Origin: Actinoplanes oryzae
Lineage (GTDB): Bacteria > Actinomycetota > Actinomycetes > Mycobacteriales > Micromonosporaceae
DNA length: 64,000 bases
NCBI RefSeq assembly: GCF_030757795.1
Contig: NZ_JAUQWH010000004.1
Span: forward strand, 62,001 to 126,000
Direction of reading: 5' to 3'
The notes below the pieces were generated by a model. That model ran no database searches. It was not told where the DNA came from and saw only the letters and a program-made list of their open reading frames with translations. Shown in pieces: positions 7,634-16,150 of the stretch (position 1 is its first letter; every line of letters begins with the position of its first letter). A program made the translations under genes and the position numbers.

Positions 7634-9265
7634 ATGCCGCGAAAGTCGTTCTGGGCCCGGCTTCCGTTCGGCGTCCGCATGACCACCGCCGGCCTCGGTG
7701 TCCTCGCCGTCGTGGCGGGCGCCGCAGGGGGCATCGCCGCCCTGACCGGCAAGAACGACCCCGATCGCCGCGCCGGTGACACGGCGATGACGGCGCCCCT
7801 GCAGATCCCGGGCGAACCCCGCACCGCCACCGGAGCCGCCGGTGCCGCAGCCGCAGGAGCCGCCGGCGCCGGAGTCGCCGGTCCCGGCGCTGCCGGTGCG
7901 GGAGCTGCCGGTGCCGGAACGTCAGGCGCCGGAGCGCCGGGGGCGGCGGCCGCCGGGGCAGCTGGCGCGCCCGGAAAGACGACCGGTCTCCCCGGCACGG
8001 CAACCGGCGACGATGCGACCGGCGACCGCGGCGTCCCGCAGCAGGCCGACCGCACAGCGACCCGCGCACCCCGCACGACCGGAGGCGCACCGGAGTCCCC
8101 GGCCGGAGCGGGCGCGACCACAGGCACCCGCACCGAACAGGTCACGGAGACGATCCCGTTCCGCACCAAGCTGGTGCGCGACCCGTCGCTCCCCCGCGGC
8201 ACCAAGCGGGTCCAGAGCCAAGGTGTCCCCGGCGAACGGGTGCTGCGCTACGACGTCACGTACGTCGACGGCCGCGAGACCGGGCGACGCCTGACCGGGT
8301 CCACTGTCACCCGCGAGCCCCAGCCCCGGGTGATCGCCTACGGCAACAGCCGTTGGAACGGCGACCAGGGCGGCCGTGGAGACTTCGGCGGCCGCGGCCC
8401 GCACGGCGGCCGCGGCGATTTCGACGGCCGTGACGGCCGCGGCGGCCCCGGCGGCCCCGGCGGACCCGGCGGCCGTGACGGTCGCGGCTGGCGGGGCAAC
8501 CACCCCGGCGAGGACCACCGCCCGGGCATCAACTCCCGGGCCGGCAACAACATCGGCATCGGCAATGGCCGCAGATTCGCCACCGACCAACGCCCGGCCG
8601 GCCGCGCCCGCTCCGGCACCAACTCCTGGCGCGGCAACGACCGAGCTTCCGCGGACGGCGGCTTCGGCGGACGCCAGGGCAGCCACCGGGCCGGCGGCTG
8701 GGCCGGAGGCTGCGGCCCGGGGGCGGAGTGCCGCCCCATCGGCCGCCACGCTGCTTGCAGCGACGAGAGCACCCCGGCCGAGGAAGAGCTGGTGGGTCGC
8801 AAGCTCGGGCTGCTGACCGACGACCAGCTGAACGCCATGCAGGTCACGCTCCCCTGCAACGCAGTCACGCAACTGCCAGGCAACAACAAGCCCGCCCCCG
8901 CACCCACCACCGCAGCCGCCGCCGGCACCAGCCCCGGCAAGCAGCAGCCCGGCAACAACAAACAGCAGCCGGGCAACAACAAGCAGCAGCCGACCGGCGA
9001 CGCGGGCGCTCATCGGCCGGCCGGCAAGGGCAACGCGCAGGCGCCCGGCAGCAACGTCCGCCCCGGCGGCCGGGACATCAAGAACGGCATGCCCGGCAAG
9101 CACGGCGTGGACAGCAAGCCGGGAGCCGCGCCTGCCGCTCAGCCGGACGGGGCACCGAAGGCCGGTGACACCGGCGCAGCAAGCCTGATCCCGGGCGAAA
9201 GCGCTGCCGGCTCCAGCAGGAACGACGGCGAAGCGGCCGGCACGAGCGCGCCTGCGCCGCGATAG
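7634..9265 (+). CDS. Membrane-anchored G5-domain protein with low-complexity tail
   Basis: About 543 residues. A basic N terminus and one membrane segment (residues about 10-36) are followed by an Ala/Gly/Pro-rich stalk made of five-residue repeats, a G5 domain (about residues 165-240: TEQVTETIPFRTKLVRDPSL, then GVPGERVLRYDVTYVDGRE), a Gly/Arg-rich stretch, a Cys-containing segment (CGPGAECRP; HAACSDES; LPCNAV) and an Asn/Gln/Gly tail with PGNNKQQ repeats. G5 domains are linked to cell-wall and glycan adhesion. Start is uncertain: ATG 7634 is chosen, GTG 7589 is in frame, and neither has a clear Shine-Dalgarno. Confidence 0.7.
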   Translation: MPRKSFWARLPFGVRMTTAGLGVLAVVAGAAGGIAALTGKNDPDRRAGDTAMTAPLQIPGEPRTATGAAGAAAAGAAGAGVAGPGAAGAGAAGAGTSGAGAPGAAAAGAAGAPGKTTGLPGTATGDDATGDRGVPQQADRTATRAPRTTGGAPESPAGAGATTGTRTEQVTETIPFRTKLVRDPSLPRGTKRVQSQGVPGERVLRYDVTYVDGRETGRRLTGSTVTREPQPRVIAYGNSRWNGDQGGRGDFGGRGPHGGRGDFDGRDGRGGPGGPGGPGGRDGRGWRGNHPGEDHRPGINSRAGNNIGIGNGRRFATDQRPAGRARSGTNSWRGNDRASADGGFGGRQGSHRAGGWAGGCGPGAECRPIGRHAACSDESTPAEEELVGRKLGLLTDDQLNAMQVTLPCNAVTQLPGNNKPAPAPTTAAAAGTSPGKQQPGNNKQQPGNNKQQPTGDAGAHRPAGKGNAQAPGSNVRPGGRDIKNGMPGKHGVDSKPGAAPAAQPDGAPKAGDTGAASLIPGESAAGSSRNDGEAAGTSAPAPR

Positions 9266-9333
9266 ACGAAAGCCGGGCGGGCGCGCGGAAAACGGGTCGC
9301 TCCAGGCGGGCGGTGGGCGGAGACTGCGAACTC

Positions 9334-10185
9334 GTGGACCGATTCGAGGAGTTGTTGGACGAGGCCGCGGCCGTGCCGGTGGAGGGCTGGGATTTCTCCT
9401 GGTTCGCGGGGCGGGCGACCGAGGAACGGCCGGAGTGGGGTTATGCCCGGCTCATGGGGGCGGCCATGGCAAAGGCGACGGCCGCTCTGGATCTGCAGAC
9501 CGGCGGCGGCGAGGTGCTCGCCGGGGTGCCAGTGCCGCCGCCGGTGCTGGTGGCCACCGAGTCGTGGCGGCCGAATGTGCCGATTGCGGCGCGGAATCTA
9601 CGGGCGGCCGGCGGGGTCGTGGTCGAGGCGGCGGCGGGGCCCTGCCTCCCCTTCCGCGCGGGCTCGTTCGATCTGGTCGTCAGCCGGCATCCCGAGCACA
9701 CCCCGTGGGACGAGGTGGCCCGGGTGCTGCGGCCGGGTGGCACCTTTCTCTCGCAGCAGATCGGCGCGGGCACGAATCGGGAGTTGTCCGAGGCGGTGCT
9801 CGGGCCGTTGCCTCCGCCCGACCGCAACAGTCCCGGGCAGCTGCGGGCGGCGGCCGAGGCCGCGGGGCTGCGGGTGCTGCAGGCGCGGCCGGCCCGGTTG
9901 CGGGTGGAGTTCTTCGACGTGGCTGCTGTTGCCTACTTCTTGCGCAAGGTGGTGTGGACGGTTCCCGGCTTCTCCATCGAGCGGCACCGGCCGCAGTTGC
10001 GTGCCATCCACGAGAGGATCCAGGCCGAGGGCAGCTTCGTCTCCCACTCCACCCGGGTCCTCATCGAGGCGGTCAAGCCCGGCAACAACGAGCGCGCAGC
10101 AACCGGCCACGACAGCAACAGCAACAGCAACGCCGGCAGCAACAGCAAACCTGACGGCAACAACACAAGCGAAGGCAACAACTGA
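9334..10185 (+). CDS. SAM-dependent methyltransferase with Asn/Ser-rich tail
   Basis: 283 residues. The class I methyltransferase core is visible as FRAGSFDLVVSRH and DEVARVLRPGGTFLSQQIG. The GTG at 9334 is chosen because GCGGAGA lies at suitable distance; GTG 9313 is in frame but lacks one. The conserved fold should end at VLIEAVKPG. After that the protein runs for about 33 more residues of Asn/Ser (SNSNSNAGSNSK, NNTSEGNN), encoded by AGCAAC-type repeats, so the tail looks like repeat expansion at the 3' end. The substrate is unknown. Confidence 0.75.
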   Translation: MDRFEELLDEAAAVPVEGWDFSWFAGRATEERPEWGYARLMGAAMAKATAALDLQTGGGEVLAGVPVPPPVLVATESWRPNVPIAARNLRAAGGVVVEAAAGPCLPFRAGSFDLVVSRHPEHTPWDEVARVLRPGGTFLSQQIGAGTNRELSEAVLGPLPPPDRNSPGQLRAAAEAAGLRVLQARPARLRVEFFDVAAVAYFLRKVVWTVPGFSIERHRPQLRAIHERIQAEGSFVSHSTRVLIEAVKPGNNERAATGHDSNSNSNAGSNSKPDGNNTSEGNN

Positions 10186-10424
10186 ATCTGGGCAACAACT
10201 CCCGCGAACGAAGTCCGGCAGCTGACGGGCAAGCATGGCGGGGACGGTGCGGCGGGGCGTGCCGGCGACGATGGCAACGGCCGCCTGCGGGTCGGCGTCG
10301 ATTCCGGCGTGCGGGCCCACGCGCGGGCCACGCCCAAGCGCGGCGAGACGCTGCACGAGCATGGCGAGGGCAACACAGGCATCGGTAGCGACGAAGCAAC
10401 AACGGCCCGGGAGGCTGGCCAGGC
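10080..10424. repeat. AGCAAC/GGCAACAAC-rich stretch
   Basis: From the last 105 bases of the methyltransferase gene into the following 240-bp intergenic region, the plus strand is dense in GGCAACAAC, AGCAAC and GCAACA. The same words recur in the G5 gene tail (8877-8990), near 21250-21330 and near 42050. Between 10186 and 10424 I see no credible gene. Confidence 0.55.
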
Positions 10425-11237
10425 ATGGTGACGGACGCACGACTGCACGAGATGGCCACCCACCTGGTCGAGATCCCGGGCGTGGAGGCCGTACTCCTCG
10501 GCGGCAGCCGCGCCCGCGGCACCCACACGCCCGAGTCCGACACCGACCTCGGCCTCTACTACCGCGAGCCCCTCGACCTCCCCGCGCTGGCGGCAGCGGC
10601 CCGGCACTTCGCCGGCCCCGGCGCGCAGATCACCGCGCCCGGCGAGTGGGGACCCTGGGTGGACGGCGGCGGCTGGCTCACGGTCGACGGCAGCGCCGTG
10701 GACTGGATCTACCGCGACATCGGCCGGGTCGAGCGGGCCTGGTCCGACGCCCGCGCCGGCCGCTACGAGTTCCACGCCCAGGCGGGCCACCCCCTGGGCG
10801 TGCCCGACTTCGCGTACGCCGGCGAAGTAGCCCTCGGCAAAGTCCTCGCCGACCGCACGACCACCGTGACCACCCTCCGCGACCAGGCGCAGACCTACCC
10901 GCCCGCCCTCCGGGAAGCCCTGGTCGCCGGCCTCTGGGAGGGCGACTTCCTCGTCCGCCTCGCCCGCAAGGCCCTGCCGCGCGCCGACACCAGCTACCTC
11001 GCGGGCTGCCTGTTCCGGCTGACCGGCGTGTGCGTGCACGCCCTGCACGGCGCCGCCGGCCGCTGGCTCGTCACCGAGAAGGGCGCGGTGGCCTCGGCCG
11101 CAGCGCTGCCCGGGGCGCCGCCCGCGCTGGCGGCACACGTGGACGCGTTGTTCGCGGCGCCGCCGGCCGAGGCGGTGGACATGGCTGCCGACCTGGTGCT
11201 GGCGACGGCCGACGCGTGCACGATGATGGGCCGGTGA
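10425..11237 (+). CDS. Nucleotidyltransferase-domain protein
   Basis: 270 residues. The N terminus has a polymerase-beta-type nucleotidyltransferase motif, LLGGSRARGTHTPESDTDLGLYY (GS then D-x-D), followed by an alpha-helical domain (residues about 130-270). Such stand-alone proteins include streptomycin-type adenylyltransferases and MNT-like enzymes; the substrate cannot be assigned. The stop overlaps the GTG of the peptidase gene, so the two are co-translated. Confidence 0.78.
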   Translation: MVTDARLHEMATHLVEIPGVEAVLLGGSRARGTHTPESDTDLGLYYREPLDLPALAAAARHFAGPGAQITAPGEWGPWVDGGGWLTVDGSAVDWIYRDIGRVERAWSDARAGRYEFHAQAGHPLGVPDFAYAGEVALGKVLADRTTTVTTLRDQAQTYPPALREALVAGLWEGDFLVRLARKALPRADTSYLAGCLFRLTGVCVHALHGAAGRWLVTEKGAVASAAALPGAPPALAAHVDALFAAPPAEAVDMAADLVLATADACTMMGR

Positions 11238-11983
11238 CCGCTGCTGAACCTACCATTCTTGCCACGAGCGCCGGTTTCACCGCCGGGGAGCACGGGCTGT
11301 TCGACCTGACGCCGGGGCCGATCCATCATCTGGCCGCGGAGTTGTCCGGCGCCGGGGAGACCGCCCGGTTCTGCATGCTGCACCAGGCGACCGGCGATCC
11401 GGAGATCCGGATCGGTTACACGTACGCGGCTTTCGCCAAGACCCGCTACCGTGCGTCGCATCTGCAGCTGTTCCCGATGCCCAATCACCGGGACATGCGC
11501 AAGTTCCTGCTGGCGCAGGACGTGATCTGGGTGGGCGGCGGCAGCGTGGCCAACCTGGTCGCGGTGTGGAAGGTGCACGGGCTCGACGAGATCCTGTACG
11601 AGGCGTGGCAGTCCGGCGTGGTGCTGGGCGGCGTGTCGGCGGGGTCGATCTGCTGGCATGCCGGGGGCAGCACGGACAGCTACGGCTACGACCTGCGCGC
11701 GTTCACGGGCGGGCTGGGCTGGCTGCCGTACAGCAACGGGGTGCACTACGACAGCGAGGCGCAGCGCCGTCCGAAGATGCACCAGTTCATCGCGGACGGC
11801 ACGCTGCCCGACGGGTACGCGACCGACGACCACGCGGGGCTCGTCTACCGCGGCACCCGGATGGTGGAGGCGGTCGCCGACCGGGAGGGCCCGAGGGCGT
11901 ACGAGCTGAAGCGGGCAGCGGACGGCACGGTGACCGAGACGCCGCTGCCCACCCGGGTGCTCAGCAGTCCGGGAGCTCCTTGA
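11234..11983 (+). CDS. Peptidase E-like serine peptidase (family S51)
   Basis: 249 residues. The nucleophile elbow GVSAGSICW and the preceding DVIWVGGGSVANLV are family S51 hallmarks (alpha-aspartyl dipeptidase, cyanophycinase relatives). The GTG start overlaps the upstream stop. The 3' end overlaps the convergent DUF1080 gene by 23 bp. It is probably a cytoplasmic dipeptidase; no signal peptide is present. Confidence 0.82.
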   Translation: MTAAEPTILATSAGFTAGEHGLFDLTPGPIHHLAAELSGAGETARFCMLHQATGDPEIRIGYTYAAFAKTRYRASHLQLFPMPNHRDMRKFLLAQDVIWVGGGSVANLVAVWKVHGLDEILYEAWQSGVVLGGVSAGSICWHAGGSTDSYGYDLRAFTGGLGWLPYSNGVHYDSEAQRRPKMHQFIADGTLPDGYATDDHAGLVYRGTRMVEAVADREGPRAYELKRAADGTVTETPLPTRVLSSPGAP

Positions 11984-13259
11984 TCCGCACGTGGCGGAAG
12001 GACACCTCGTCGTCGGTCCCGTGGTTCTGCAGGCCGATGTGACCCGCCAGCGACCGCGCGGGATCACGGGAGACGAAATCATTGATCAGTACGCCGTTGA
12101 GGTACACGCGCAGCCGTGACCCCTGCACCAGCAGCTCGTACGTGTTCCACTGCCCGGGCGGGTTGAGCGCCGCGTCCCGGGCCTTCGCGCGCGGCGCCTG
12201 GAACGTGTAGACCGAGCCGGTCGTGCGGTCGGCGGCGTCCGTGGCGTCGATCTGGATCTCGTAGCCCTTGTCGACCGCGGACCACGGGTCGTCGGACGGC
12301 GGGAAGCCGATGAACACGCCGGAGTTGTCGTCGCCGGCCATCTTCCAGTCGAGCTTGAGCGAGTAGTTCTCGAACTCGGCGGCGCTGTACCAGAGCAGCC
12401 CCATGCCGCCGGTCGACGTGAGCGTGGCGTCGGTGTTGGTGAAGCTGCCCGGTCCGGCCTGCGTCCAGCCGGTGGTGTCGCCGTCGTAGAGCGTCGTGTA
12501 GCCGTTCTCCGGCCGGCAGTCGGCGTTGACCAGCCCGGCCGCGTATTCGATGCCGCCGCGCAGGTGGGCCAGGAAGGCCGGGTCCGAGTACGACTCGGCG
12601 GTGTGGCCGCCGCCGGTGTAGAAGGACCGGCCGGGCCCGAGCGTCTTGCACCAGGCGTGCGGGTGGTCGGCGCCCATGACCCCGCCGGTGTACGTGCTCT
12701 CGTCCAGCGTGGCGAGGATGTGGGCCGTGGTGCGCGGGTTGGTGCGGTAGTCGTACCACTCGTCGGTGCGGTGCCAGCGTTGCGGGAGGTGCGCCGTGGC
12801 CGCGTGGGCCCGGTCCTCGAGCACGACGTCGGCTTCCTGGATGGCCGGGTGCTGCCGGAAGTACGCGCCGACGAGCCGGCCGTAGAAGGGCCACTCGTAC
12901 TCGGTGTCGGCGGCGGCGTGGATGCCCGCGAAGCCGCCGCCGCGCCCGATGTAGCGCTCGAAGGCCTTCTGCTGGCTGTCGTTGAGCACGTCACCGGTGG
13001 TGCTGAGGAACACCACGGCGTCGTACTTGGCGAGGTTGCGGGTGGTGAAGGCGGCCGCGTCCTCGGTGGCGGTCACCTGGAAGCCGGGCAGCGCCCGGAG
13101 GGCCGCGACGCCGGCGGGGATGGAGTCGTGCCGGAAGCCGGCTGTCTTGGAGAAGACGAGGATCTGAGAAGGGTCGTCGGAGGCGTGGGCGGCGGCCGGC
13201 CCGGTGACGAGCGTGGCCGCCACGAGCAGGGCCGCCGCAGCGGCAGATCGCATTCTCAT
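11961..13259 (-). CDS. Secreted ThuA-DUF1080 (3-keto-disaccharide hydrolase-like) protein
   Basis: 432 residues: a signal peptide (cleavage near AHA-SDD), a ThuA-like glutamine-amidotransferase-fold domain (about residues 33-240; SKTAGFRHDSI, GGGFAGIHAAADTEYEWPFY, HPHAWCKTLGPGRSFYTGGGH) and a C-terminal DUF1080 concanavalin-like domain (about 255-430; FENYSLKLDWKMAGDDNSGVFIGF). The DUF1080 family includes 3-keto-disaccharide hydrolases. This two-domain layout is common in secreted actinobacterial carbohydrate proteins. The 3' end overlaps the peptidase gene on the other strand. Confidence 0.85.
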   Translation of the reverse strand: MRMRSAAAAALLVAATLVTGPAAAHASDDPSQILVFSKTAGFRHDSIPAGVAALRALPGFQVTATEDAAAFTTRNLAKYDAVVFLSTTGDVLNDSQQKAFERYIGRGGGFAGIHAAADTEYEWPFYGRLVGAYFRQHPAIQEADVVLEDRAHAATAHLPQRWHRTDEWYDYRTNPRTTAHILATLDESTYTGGVMGADHPHAWCKTLGPGRSFYTGGGHTAESYSDPAFLAHLRGGIEYAAGLVNADCRPENGYTTLYDGDTTGWTQAGPGSFTNTDATLTSTGGMGLLWYSAAEFENYSLKLDWKMAGDDNSGVFIGFPPSDDPWSAVDKGYEIQIDATDAADRTTGSVYTFQAPRAKARDAALNPPGQWNTYELLVQGSRLRVYLNGVLINDFVSRDPARSLAGHIGLQNHGTDDEVSFRHVRIKELPDC

Positions 13260-13328
13260 TTCGTACGTGTAACAGCCCAGCGACCACTTTCGATGGATGG
13301 CACCGAACTTTTGTCGTGGGCGAAAAAA

Positions 13329-13691
13329 CTACGACGCGTAGTGCAAGATCACGTTGTGCACGTGGTGGGTCTTCTCCGAGCCCCGGAACTCGACCTCGTA
13401 GAGGTGCTGGCCGACCGTGATGGCGATCGTGCCGGTCGAAAAGTACTGCCCGGCGAAGCTCTTGTTGCTGACCACGCTCACGGCGCTGATCTTCGAGTAG
13501 GGGATGCTCGTGATCGCGAAGCGCTTCCCTGCGAACGACTTGTCCTGGATGATCACCCGGCGCGTGGTCAGCCCGATGAATCCGGTGCCGACGCCGACCG
13601 CGTCGTACACCGCGATGATCTGTTCGCCCTCGAGCAGGCCGGAGGCGATCTGCTCGTACTGGCCCTTGCTGTCGTACACCGGTGCCGTCAT
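13329..13691 (-). CDS. Small PH-domain protein
   Basis: About 120 residues forming one bacterial pleckstrin-homology-like domain: LLEGEQIIAVYDAVGVGTGFIGLTTRRVIIQDKSF, then SIPYSKISAVSV and a final HNVILHYAS helix. The ATG at 13691 is preferred to the TTG nine bases upstream. There are no membrane segments. Such single-domain proteins are of unknown function. The gene follows the pterin-dehydratase-like gene on the same strand with only a short gap. Confidence 0.7.
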   Translation of the reverse strand: MTAPVYDSKGQYEQIASGLLEGEQIIAVYDAVGVGTGFIGLTTRRVIIQDKSFAGKRFAITSIPYSKISAVSVVSNKSFAGQYFSTGTIAITVGQHLYEVEFRGSEKTHHVHNVILHYAS

Positions 13692-13702
13692 GGCAGCCAA
13701 GA

Positions 13703-14074
13703 TTACTGAGGGCCGACAACCGTCCGGTACGCGTCCTCGATCCTCGCCGCGAGCGCGACCTCACCGTCCGTGATCGCCTCGCCGTCCGACGCGCCCAGCA
13801 GGATCTGCGTCTGGCCGTCCGTCCGGTTGATGCGCGGCCGCAGGTGCAGTGTGTCGGCCGCCACCTTGATTCGCTCCGTGAGTGCGGCATGCTGACTGTC
13901 GTCACATGCGAGCACGCGCTTGAGCTGAACGCCGTCCTGCGTCCAGCCGCCGAGCACCGCAATAGCGTCGCTCAGGTAATCGGAGCGCGTGGATCGTGTC
14001 TTCCAGCCGCGCATCGAGTGCACCTCCCGGGCGGTCGTTGCCGGCTTGTGGCCAAACTGTCGCCGTGTCGTCAT
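13703..14074 (-). CDS. Pterin-4a-carbinolamine dehydratase-like small protein
   Basis: 123 residues, not confidently recognised. Residues 33-118 follow the pterin dehydratase (PCD) pattern: a Trp then an Arg in strand 1 (LGGWTQDGVQLKRVL), a helix (ALTERIKVAADTLHLRPRI), a strand and a final VALAARIEDAY. The catalytic His pair normally found before the Pro is absent (here HLRP). I infer a PCD-fold protein that is catalytically altered or has another role. It is transcribed divergently from the NUDIX gene. Confidence 0.5.
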   Translation of the reverse strand: MTTRRQFGHKPATTAREVHSMRGWKTRSTRSDYLSDAIAVLGGWTQDGVQLKRVLACDDSQHAALTERIKVAADTLHLRPRINRTDGQTQILLGASDGEAITDGEVALAARIEDAYRTVVGPQ

Positions 14075-14200
14075 GGTCGGTGCTTCACAGTCTTGTCTGC
14101 CACGTCAACGATGTCCACGCCCACATATCCGTGTTCTCGTGACGATCGGGACGTTCTCCTTCAACCTGTTCGGTTAAGTTTTGTGGCACGCTTGTCTGTC

Positions 14201-14647
14201 GTGCCCCATGGACAGCATGTCAGCGGCCGGACATCACCGAGAGTGATCGTTGCGGCGGTGATCGTCACCGATGGCCGCGTGCTGGCGTGCGAGCGGTCCG
14301 CCCCGCCCGAGGTCGCCGGTCGCTGGGAGTTCCCCGGCGGCAAGGTCGAGCCCGGCGAGACCGACGAGCAGGCCCTGGCCCGCGAGTGTCTCGAGGAGCT
14401 CGGCGTCCGGGTCGCGGTCGGCGCCCGGGTCGGTCCCGACGTGCCGCTGGCGCACGGCCGTGCCGTCCTGCGCGTCTTCGCGGTCGACCTGCTGGAGGGC
14501 GACGTGCCGCGCGCGCTCGAGCACACGGCCATGAGGTGGCTGGCCGTCGGCGAGCTGGACACGGTGCCGTGGCTGCCCGCCGACAAGCCCATCGTTGCCG
14601 AGCTGCCCGCCCTACTGGGGGCCGGCAGCGCCGATCGTCCGGCGTAG
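14201..14647 (+). CDS. NUDIX hydrolase (MutT/CTP pyrophosphohydrolase-like)
   Basis: 149 codons. The full NUDIX box is present (GGKVEPGETDEQALARECLEELGV split here as GGKVEPGETDEQALAREC and LEELGV). APPEVAGRWEFPG before it is typical of MutT/NudG proteins that hydrolyse oxidised or modified nucleoside triphosphates. GTG 14201 is chosen because CACGCT lies 8 nt upstream like the leaderless promoters elsewhere in the window; GTG 14243 is an alternative. The 3' end overlaps the convergent ligase gene by 36 bp. Confidence 0.82.
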   Translation: MPHGQHVSGRTSPRVIVAAVIVTDGRVLACERSAPPEVAGRWEFPGGKVEPGETDEQALARECLEELGVRVAVGARVGPDVPLAHGRAVLRVFAVDLLEGDVPRALEHTAMRWLAVGELDTVPWLPADKPIVAELPALLGAGSADRPA

Positions 14648-16150
14648 CTCGCGCTTGAGCACCTTGAAGCTCGGCCCCATCGGCAGCTGCTCCACGAAGC
14701 GCACCTGCCGCGGATACTTGTGCCGCCCGAGCCGCTCCTTCGACCACTCGATCAGCTCGTCGGCCGTGAGCTCGGCCCGGTCCTTCACCACGACCGCGCA
14801 GATCTCCTCGCCGTGCAGCTCGTCGGGCACCCCGATCACGGCCACCTGGACGACCGCGGGGTGCCGGGCCAGCACCTCCTCGATCTCGCGCGGATAGACG
14901 TTGAAGCCGCCCCGGATGACCAGGTCCTTCTTGCGGTCGACGATCGAGATGAAGCCGTCGGCGTCCTTGCGTCCCAGGTCACCGGTCCGGAACCAGCCGT
15001 CCACCAGCGCCTGCCCGGTGTCGGCCGGCCGGTTCAGATAGCCCGCGAACACGGCGTGGCCCCGGATCACCAGCTCGCCGAGCTCGCCCTGCGGCAGCAG
15101 CTCGATCCGCTCCTCGACCTCGGGGCGGGCGATCTCCACCTCCACGCCCCAGACCGGGTGCCCGACCGTGCCCGGGCGCACGCCGAACGACGGCTGGTTG
15201 GTGCTCGCCGTCGGCGAGGTCTCGGACAGCCCGTAGCCCTCGAAGATCTGCGCGTGGAAGATCTCGGTGAACTTCTCCAGCACGGCGACCGGGAGCGAGG
15301 CGCCGCCGGAGGAGCAGACCCGCAGCTCCGGCAGCTGCTCGGCCTTGGCGGCCGCCTCCAGCAGGGAGATGTACATGGTCGGTACGCCGTGGAAGATGGT
15401 CGCCTTCTCCCGGACCATGAGGTCGATGGCGGCCTCGCCGGTGAAGCGCGCCAGCAGGACGAGGGTCGCGCCCAGCCGGAAGGCCGCGTTCATGGCCACC
15501 GTCTGCCCGTACGTGTGGAACAGCGGCAGGCACCCCATCAGCACGTCGCCCGCGCGCACCTCGTTCGCGTCGAAGGCGTTGACCGTCGCGTTGAGCACCA
15601 GGTTGAGGTGGGTGAGCAGGGCGCCTTTCGGCTCCCCGGTGGTCCCGCTGGTGTAGAAGACGACCGCGACGTCCTCCGCTTCGCGTGACACGTACGACGG
15701 CAGGGGCGCGACCGACGCCGCGAGGTCCTCGAGCCGGGGCGTCGTGCTCTTCTCCGCGGGCCCGACACTCGCCAGTCGCACCCCGGCCTTGTGCGCCGCG
15801 GTGGTCGCCGTCTGCAGCTGGCTGGAGTGGGCGACGAGGACGTCGGTCCCGCTGTCGCGCAGGACGTACGCCATCTCCTCCGCGGTCAGCAGCAGGTGCA
15901 CGGGCACGATCCGGGCGCCCACGGCGAGTGCCGCGTAGTAGACCCGGGGGAAGTCGGTGACGTTCGGGATGAGCACCGCGACCGTGTCGTCCGGGCCGAC
16001 GCCGAGTTCGCGCAGGCCGGCCGCGTACGCCAGGGATTGCTGCCACAGCTCGGAGTAGGTCGTCCGCAGCGGCCCGTCGACGACCGCCACCTTGTCGGGG
16101 TATCGCCGCGCGCTCTCCGCGAGGATCGTGGCCAGCGACAGCATCGTCAT
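14612..16150 (-). CDS. Acyl-CoA synthetase (AMP-forming)
   Basis: 512 residues of the ANL superfamily: phosphate loop YTSGTTGEPKGALLTH, FEGYGLSETSP, DGWFRTGDLGRKD, and the A10 lysine near the end (GPSFKVLKREL). It activates a carboxylic acid to its CoA thioester. It overlaps the acyl-CoA dehydrogenase gene upstream (ATGA), so the two form an operon, divergent from the TetR/aldehyde/alcohol dehydrogenase genes. Chain-length preference is not readable. Confidence 0.9.
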   Translation of the reverse strand: MTMLSLATILAESARRYPDKVAVVDGPLRTTYSELWQQSLAYAAGLRELGVGPDDTVAVLIPNVTDFPRVYYAALAVGARIVPVHLLLTAEEMAYVLRDSGTDVLVAHSSQLQTATTAAHKAGVRLASVGPAEKSTTPRLEDLAASVAPLPSYVSREAEDVAVVFYTSGTTGEPKGALLTHLNLVLNATVNAFDANEVRAGDVLMGCLPLFHTYGQTVAMNAAFRLGATLVLLARFTGEAAIDLMVREKATIFHGVPTMYISLLEAAAKAEQLPELRVCSSGGASLPVAVLEKFTEIFHAQIFEGYGLSETSPTASTNQPSFGVRPGTVGHPVWGVEVEIARPEVEERIELLPQGELGELVIRGHAVFAGYLNRPADTGQALVDGWFRTGDLGRKDADGFISIVDRKKDLVIRGGFNVYPREIEEVLARHPAVVQVAVIGVPDELHGEEICAVVVKDRAELTADELIEWSKERLGRHKYPRQVRFVEQLPMGPSFKVLKRELRRTIGAAGPQ

